Below, piece by piece: positions 33,512 through 36,151 of a stretch of DNA of 36,151 nt. The DNA is taken from assembly GCA_001939945.1 (NCBI GenBank), contig MOEB01000041.1, forward strand, positions 1-36,151, in the 5' to 3' direction. The first letter of the stretch is position 1. Each line of letters opens with the position of its first letter. Both the position numbers and the translations under genes were made by a program. This stretch comes from Aerophototrophica crusticola (GTDB lineage: Bacteria > Pseudomonadota > Alphaproteobacteria > Azospirillales > Azospirillaceae). Under the pieces are notes generated by a model. It was not told the origin of the DNA. It saw only the letters and a list, made by a program, of their open reading frames with translations, and made no database searches.

Positions 33512-33640
33512 TGCAAATTCAAAACCGACTTCTATGCGAACATACTCTATCCCGAAATACAGGGCGAGAACTAAGGATATGGGCACGATCCAATTAAGGC
33601 GGCCCTTATACCTCCGATCCCGTTCGCCTGATATCTGCAT
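33446..33640 (-). CDS. Small two-helix membrane protein
   Basis: The 64-residue product starts MQISGERDRRYKGRLN and has two membrane helices (WIVPISLVLALYFGIEYV and FASVIALIIFILICF) with charged ends. GAGGGAGA lies about 7 nt before the ATG; a GTG two codons upstream is possible. It is AT-rich and its 3' end overlaps the convergent 318-residue gene by 66 bp. I do not recognise it. Small paired-helix proteins of this kind can be toxins, phage-defence effectors or accessory subunits. Confidence 0.55.
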   Translation of the reverse strand: MQISGERDRRYKGRLNWIVPISLVLALYFGIEYVRIEVGFEFASVIALIIFILICFRLRQISWR

Positions 33641-33819
33641 ATCCACTCTCCCTCATTATCATAGACCACTCTCCAGCCCCGCTCAAGTCGTTCGAAATGC
33701 ACCCGGGCTGCGACCCTCACAGAGGCGCGCTGGGGCTTCATAAAGGAAATAGTGCCTGCGCAGCGCGTCAAAGTATTGGCTTTGGTCCACACGCGGCTGA
33801 CAACCGATCTACTCCTCAT
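33571..33819 (-). CDS. Possible small protein, third frame of the LexA-box operon
   Basis: An 82-residue frame starts at an ATG that overlaps the 88-residue gene's stop by 11 bp. Its middle reads like a real protein (VHFERLERGWRVVYDNEGEWICRYQ), but its last third overlaps the membrane-protein gene and looks like read-through into AT-rich DNA. It may be the truncated end of a gene cut by insertion of the AT-rich segment. Confidence is low. Confidence 0.35.
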   Translation of the reverse strand: MRSRSVVSRVWTKANTLTRCAGTISFMKPQRASVRVAARVHFERLERGWRVVYDNEGEWICRYQANGIGGIRAALIGSCPYP

Positions 33820-34075
33820 GGCGGCCCGCCGTCGGCAGCAGGTCCGGGAAAGCCGCGGCAAGCGCCAAGGCTTCCGCCTCCGTCGCCAAGCAGACGCGGT
33901 GGCAGGGCACACGACGGCCATTGCCCGCCTGCGTCGTCGCCGGCACCGATACTGGTGTCTTCCAGCCCAGCTTGGCCTCCAACCACTCATTGATGGCGTT
34001 GAGGCGTTGCCCGAACCCGCCGTCCGGGACGGGGAAGTCCACGTGCCAAGGGAGAGACGTGGCCCACTCCCGCAT
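33809..34075 (-). CDS. Hypothetical protein, second gene of the LexA-box operon
   Basis: The 88-residue product starts MREWATSLPWHVDFPVPDGG and has a compact, soluble look: NAINEWLEAKLGWKTPVSVP, then HRVCLATEAEALALAAAFPDL, where a strand and helix would sit. No family is recognised. The ATG at 34075 is the first in-frame Met beyond the preceding gene; the ribosome-binding site is weak. It lies 31 bp after the LexA-box gene on the same strand and is likely cotranscribed, so it may be SOS-induced. Confidence 0.55.
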   Translation of the reverse strand: MREWATSLPWHVDFPVPDGGFGQRLNAINEWLEAKLGWKTPVSVPATTQAGNGRRVPCHRVCLATEAEALALAAAFPDLLPTAGRHEE

Positions 34076-34106
34076 GAATCGGCCCCGGGTGCGCGGCGAC
34101 ACCGGA

Positions 34107-34316
34107 TCACCCACCTGCCCGAGGCGGGCAGGCCTGGAGCCGCGCGGGGAGGACCTCCAGGCTGGCGACATGGGTCGCTTCCCCTTCTCCGACATGGTCC
34201 CGGAATCGTGAGGCGACGCGCACCCTGTCGCCATAGAGCCACGTTGTGTCCGCCAACAGCGTCGAATCGTCCTCTGGTGCCTGCCCGCTCACGAGCAGCG
34301 TGATGATGCCCGACAT
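34107..34316 (-). CDS. Small protein under a LexA box
   Basis: The 69-residue product begins MSGIITLLVSGQAPEDDSTL and continues LADTTWLYGDRVRVASRFRD. It is acidic at first, then basic, with no membrane segment. CCAGGAGGACGACC gives an excellent ribosome-binding site before ATG 34316. A GTTC-N7-GTTC LexA box lies about 42 bp upstream, so expression is probably induced by DNA damage. I do not recognise the family. A second small gene follows on the same strand. Confidence 0.7.
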   Translation of the reverse strand: MSGIITLLVSGQAPEDDSTLLADTTWLYGDRVRVASRFRDHVGEGEATHVASLEVLPARLQACPPRAGG

Positions 34317-34357
34317 GGTCGTCCTCCTGGGTGCAAACCTTGGGTACAGGATTTCAT

Positions 34358-34372
34358 GTTCCTTGTTTGTTC
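34358..34372 (-). promoter_or_regulatory. Alphaproteobacterial LexA (SOS) box
   Basis: GTTCCTTGTTTGTTC is an exact GTTC-N7-GTTC, the LexA operator of alphaproteobacteria. It lies about 42 bp upstream of the 69-residue gene and overlaps a possible promoter (TTGAGA, then a 17-bp spacer, then AATCCT on the minus strand). An exact 8-base match with the right spacing and placement is good but not conclusive evidence. Confidence 0.7.
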
Positions 34373-34434
34373 TCAAGCGGGTTTGTCGGTTGGGTAGCTG
34401 ACGGCGGGCGACCCGCAGAACCTGGGGGCCGAGC

Positions 34435-34566
34435 ATGAGCAGCCCTTTCTGCCTGGGCGCGTTCATGGGCCAGGCTCACCTTGTTGCCTTGATGCGGGAC
34501 TTGGATGTGCGCGACAAGTCGCACGCCGTGGCGGTCACGTCGCAGTTGGCGTTGCAGGCGCCCTAG
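34435..34566 (+). CDS. Doubtful 43-residue frame
   Basis: This frame starts MSSPFCLGAFMGQAHLVALM and ends VTSQLALQAP. It has no clear ribosome-binding site and no recognised family. It fills the gap between the LexA-box operon and luxR and may be a gene remnant. It is listed only because nothing else is visible there. Confidence 0.15.
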   Translation: MSSPFCLGAFMGQAHLVALMRDLDVRDKSHAVAVTSQLALQAP

Positions 34567-34577
34567 GCACGGCCACC

Positions 34578-35357
34578 CTAGACGTCGATCAGCCGGAGCT
34601 GCACGGCCCGCACCGCGGCGGCGGTGCGGTTGCTGGCGCCGAGCTTGGCCATGGCGGCGCGCACGTGGGTCTCCACGGTCTCGGCGGAGATGCCCAGGAT
34701 CGCCGCGATCGCGGCGGTGGTCTTGCCGCGCGCCGCCCAGGAGAGCACGTCGCGCTCGCGGTCGGTGAGGCGCGCCGCGGCCAGCGGGCGGCCCTCGCCG
34801 TCCAGGGCGCGGAAGCCCTGGGCCGGGTCCGGCCAGACGAAGTCCACGGCCCGCTCCTGCCAGTAGATCAGGAAGACGTGCAGCGCGTGCCGGTGGCGGG
34901 CGAGCAGCGCCTCGAACTCGGGCCGCGGCTCCTTCCAGAACAGCGCCGTCAGGGCGGAGCGCGGGCGGCCGAGCGCGTCCACCGAGTGGAACGGCACCAC
35001 GTAGCCCTCGCGGTAGCCGTGGTCCCGGGCGGCGTCCATGGCGCGCAGGGCCAGCGGCGCGGGCCCGGGCCCGCGCGGCGGCAGCGGCACGTCGCCCCAG
35101 GCGAAGGGCAGCCGGCGGCGGCGCGCGGCCGAGACCATGGGGTCGCCGTCCACCAGGTTGTTGTCGCGGTAGCAGCGCTGCCAGGCGTCCGGGCAGGTGC
35201 CGTGGAAGAACGGCGCGGCAGCGTCCGGGCGCCCCGTGTCCAGGTGGTTGAAGCTCTCGAAGCCCAGCGGCCCGATCGCCCGCTGGAGCAGCGCCGCCAG
35301 CTCCGCGAGCGTGCCCGCCTGCTGGACCTCGCCGATGAGGTGGTCAAGGTCGATCAC
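34578..35357 (-). CDS. luxR: LuxR-family quorum-sensing regulator
   Basis: The 259-residue product is a two-domain acyl-homoserine-lactone-responsive transcription factor. The autoinducer-binding domain shows the conserved residues in DAWQRCYRDNNLVDGDPMV (Trp59, Tyr63, Asp70, Pro73) and Trp87 (FAWGDVP). The C-terminal LuxR helix-turn-helix is LTDRERDVLSWAARGKTTAAIA, then TVETHVRAAMAKLGASNRTAA. The GTG at 35357 has GGGGAGG 6 nt upstream and is preferred over an ATG five codons earlier, which has no ribosome-binding site. It is divergent from the synthase gene. No clear lux box was found in the 87 bp between them. Confidence 0.92.
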   Translation of the reverse strand: MIDLDHLIGEVQQAGTLAELAALLQRAIGPLGFESFNHLDTGRPDAAAPFFHGTCPDAWQRCYRDNNLVDGDPMVSAARRRRLPFAWGDVPLPPRGPGPAPLALRAMDAARDHGYREGYVVPFHSVDALGRPRSALTALFWKEPRPEFEALLARHRHALHVFLIYWQERAVDFVWPDPAQGFRALDGEGRPLAAARLTDRERDVLSWAARGKTTAAIAAILGISAETVETHVRAAMAKLGASNRTAAAVRAVQLRLIDV

Positions 35358-35444
35358 ACGAATCCTCCCCATTTCCCGGGATGGCGCCCAGGCCGGGCGG
35401 GACGCTCTGATGCGCCCGCCTTGGATTGCAGGAGGCCTAGGCTG

Positions 35445-36077
35445 ATGGACGACCTAGCATATACGAAACGCGTCGCCGGACGCGAATTCCGGGTGCTGGC
35501 ATTCACCGTGGGGAGCCACACGGACCTGGTGTGGCAGACACTGCGCTTGCGCAAGCGCATCTTCGTGGACGGCCTGGGCTGGCCGCTGGCGGTGCGCGAC
35601 GGGGCCGAGCGCGACCAGTTCGACCGGCGCGACACGGTCTACGGCGCAGTGGTGGAGGCCGGCGCCCCGGTGGCCTGCTGGCGCATGCTGCCCACCACGG
35701 GGCCCTACCTCCTGGCCGAGGTCTTCCCGCACCTCGCCGGCGGGCACCCCCTGCCGCGCTCGCCGCGCGCCTGGGAGATCAGCCGGTTCGGCGCCGACCC
35801 GGCGCACCCGGCGCCGGATGCCTGCACCAAGGAGCTGCTCGCGCTGATGCTGGCCCTCGCGCGGCAGCGTGGGATCGAGACCGTGTGCGCGGTGACGGAC
35901 GAGGCCTTCGAGCGGGTGCTGCGCCGGGCGGGCCTCCGGCTGTTCCGCTACGGCACGGGGCCCGGCCCGGGCGAACGCGGCGCGCTGGTGGCGGGGGGGC
36001 TGCACGTGGCCGAGCAGGCGCCGCCGCGGGCGCCGCAGGCACGGCAGGCCGGGCGCGACCTGGGGGAGGCGGCCTGA
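35445..36077 (+). CDS. luxI: Acyl-homoserine-lactone synthase (LuxI family)
   Basis: LuxI enzymes make N-acyl-homoserine lactones from S-adenosylmethionine and an acyl donor. The 210-residue product has the invariant set: Arg37, Phe40 and Trp46 (LRKRIFVDGLGW), Asp57 and Asp60 (ERDQFD), Arg80 (ACWRML), and Glu111-x-x-Arg114 (WEISRFG). The C-terminal tail beyond about residue 190 is Pro/Arg-rich and unrelated to the fold. ATG 35445 follows GGAGGCCTAGGCTG. The stop overlaps the next gene's ATG (TGATG), so the two are coupled. The acyl chain cannot be read from the sequence. Confidence 0.93.
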   Translation: MDDLAYTKRVAGREFRVLAFTVGSHTDLVWQTLRLRKRIFVDGLGWPLAVRDGAERDQFDRRDTVYGAVVEAGAPVACWRMLPTTGPYLLAEVFPHLAGGHPLPRSPRAWEISRFGADPAHPAPDACTKELLALMLALARQRGIETVCAVTDEAFERVLRRAGLRLFRYGTGPGPGERGALVAGGLHVAEQAPPRAPQARQAGRDLGEAA

Positions 36078-36151
36078 TGTTCGGCGACCTGCGCGCCTTC
36101 CTCGCCGACCCCCTCGCCCTGGTCCTGGAGCGCGGCACGGCAACGGCGGGG
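36077..36151 (+). CDS. Gene coupled to luxI, N-terminal fragment (runs off window)
   Basis: An ATG at 36077-36079 overlaps the luxI stop (TGATG) and GGGGGAGG lies upstream. The visible 25 residues begin MFGDLRAFLADPLALVLERG. This is too short to name a family. The coupling suggests that its function is tied to signal synthesis or to the quorum-sensing response. Confidence 0.6.
   Translation, partial: MFGDLRAFLADPLALVLERGTATAG

Noticed and set aside
35373-35444. lux box between luxR and luxI
   Set aside because: Only a short CGGGCG/CGCCCG pairing is visible; no 18-20 bp dyad of the usual form was found.

Overview
The window is GC-rich DNA (mostly well above 60% G+C by eye) from a flagellated alphaproteobacterium. 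The hook proteins FlgD and FliK, a class I fumarase, an alphaproteobacterial-type LexA box (GTTC-N7-GTTC), large TonB-dependent receptors, an MxaD-like protein and a glutathione-dependent formaldehyde enzyme fit Rhodospirillales, possibly Azospirillaceae. That placement is an inference from gene content, not a match to a named genome.

Left part (1-22640) is mostly housekeeping chromosome. In order: the 5' end of a minus-strand gene; ilvD; an AT-rich membrane-protein gene bracketed by CCGTGT-type repeats; class I fumarase; a possible small RNA with a strong terminator; a 27-residue membrane peptide; a GNAT acetyltransferase; flgD-fliK; a decayed HWE-type histidine kinase; a YVTN beta-propeller/MxaD-like pair; ohr; a large TonB receptor; a photolyase-family protein whose two domains appear swapped; gfa; an aldo/keto reductase; two secreted peptidoglycan-binding proteins; and an operon of a Fur-box-controlled siderophore receptor with a PepSY membrane protein.

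Middle part (22800-33650) is accessory DNA. It holds a Phd/YefM antitoxin separated from a FitB/VapC-type PIN toxin that faces it, a HEPN-like protein with a 62-residue partner, and a Tn7-like transposition module. That module is tnsA-tnsB-tnsC-tniQ in one tightly packed operon, with a divergent Lon-type AAA+ ATPase that has no protease domain. The 819-bp gap between the ATPase and tnsA is unusually rich in perfect inverted repeats. TnsA and TnsB would cut and join the element, TnsC would regulate, and TniQ would choose the target. No CRISPR array or cas gene is visible. The last part of tniQ and the genes after it (a 318-residue protein and a small membrane protein) are much more AT-rich, which suggests swapped or recently acquired DNA. 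I could not identify the transposon ends by reading.

Right part (33570-36151) holds a small minus-strand operon behind a consensus LexA box, then a divergent LuxR/LuxI quorum-sensing pair of very high GC. The synthase gene overlaps the start of a further gene that runs off the window.
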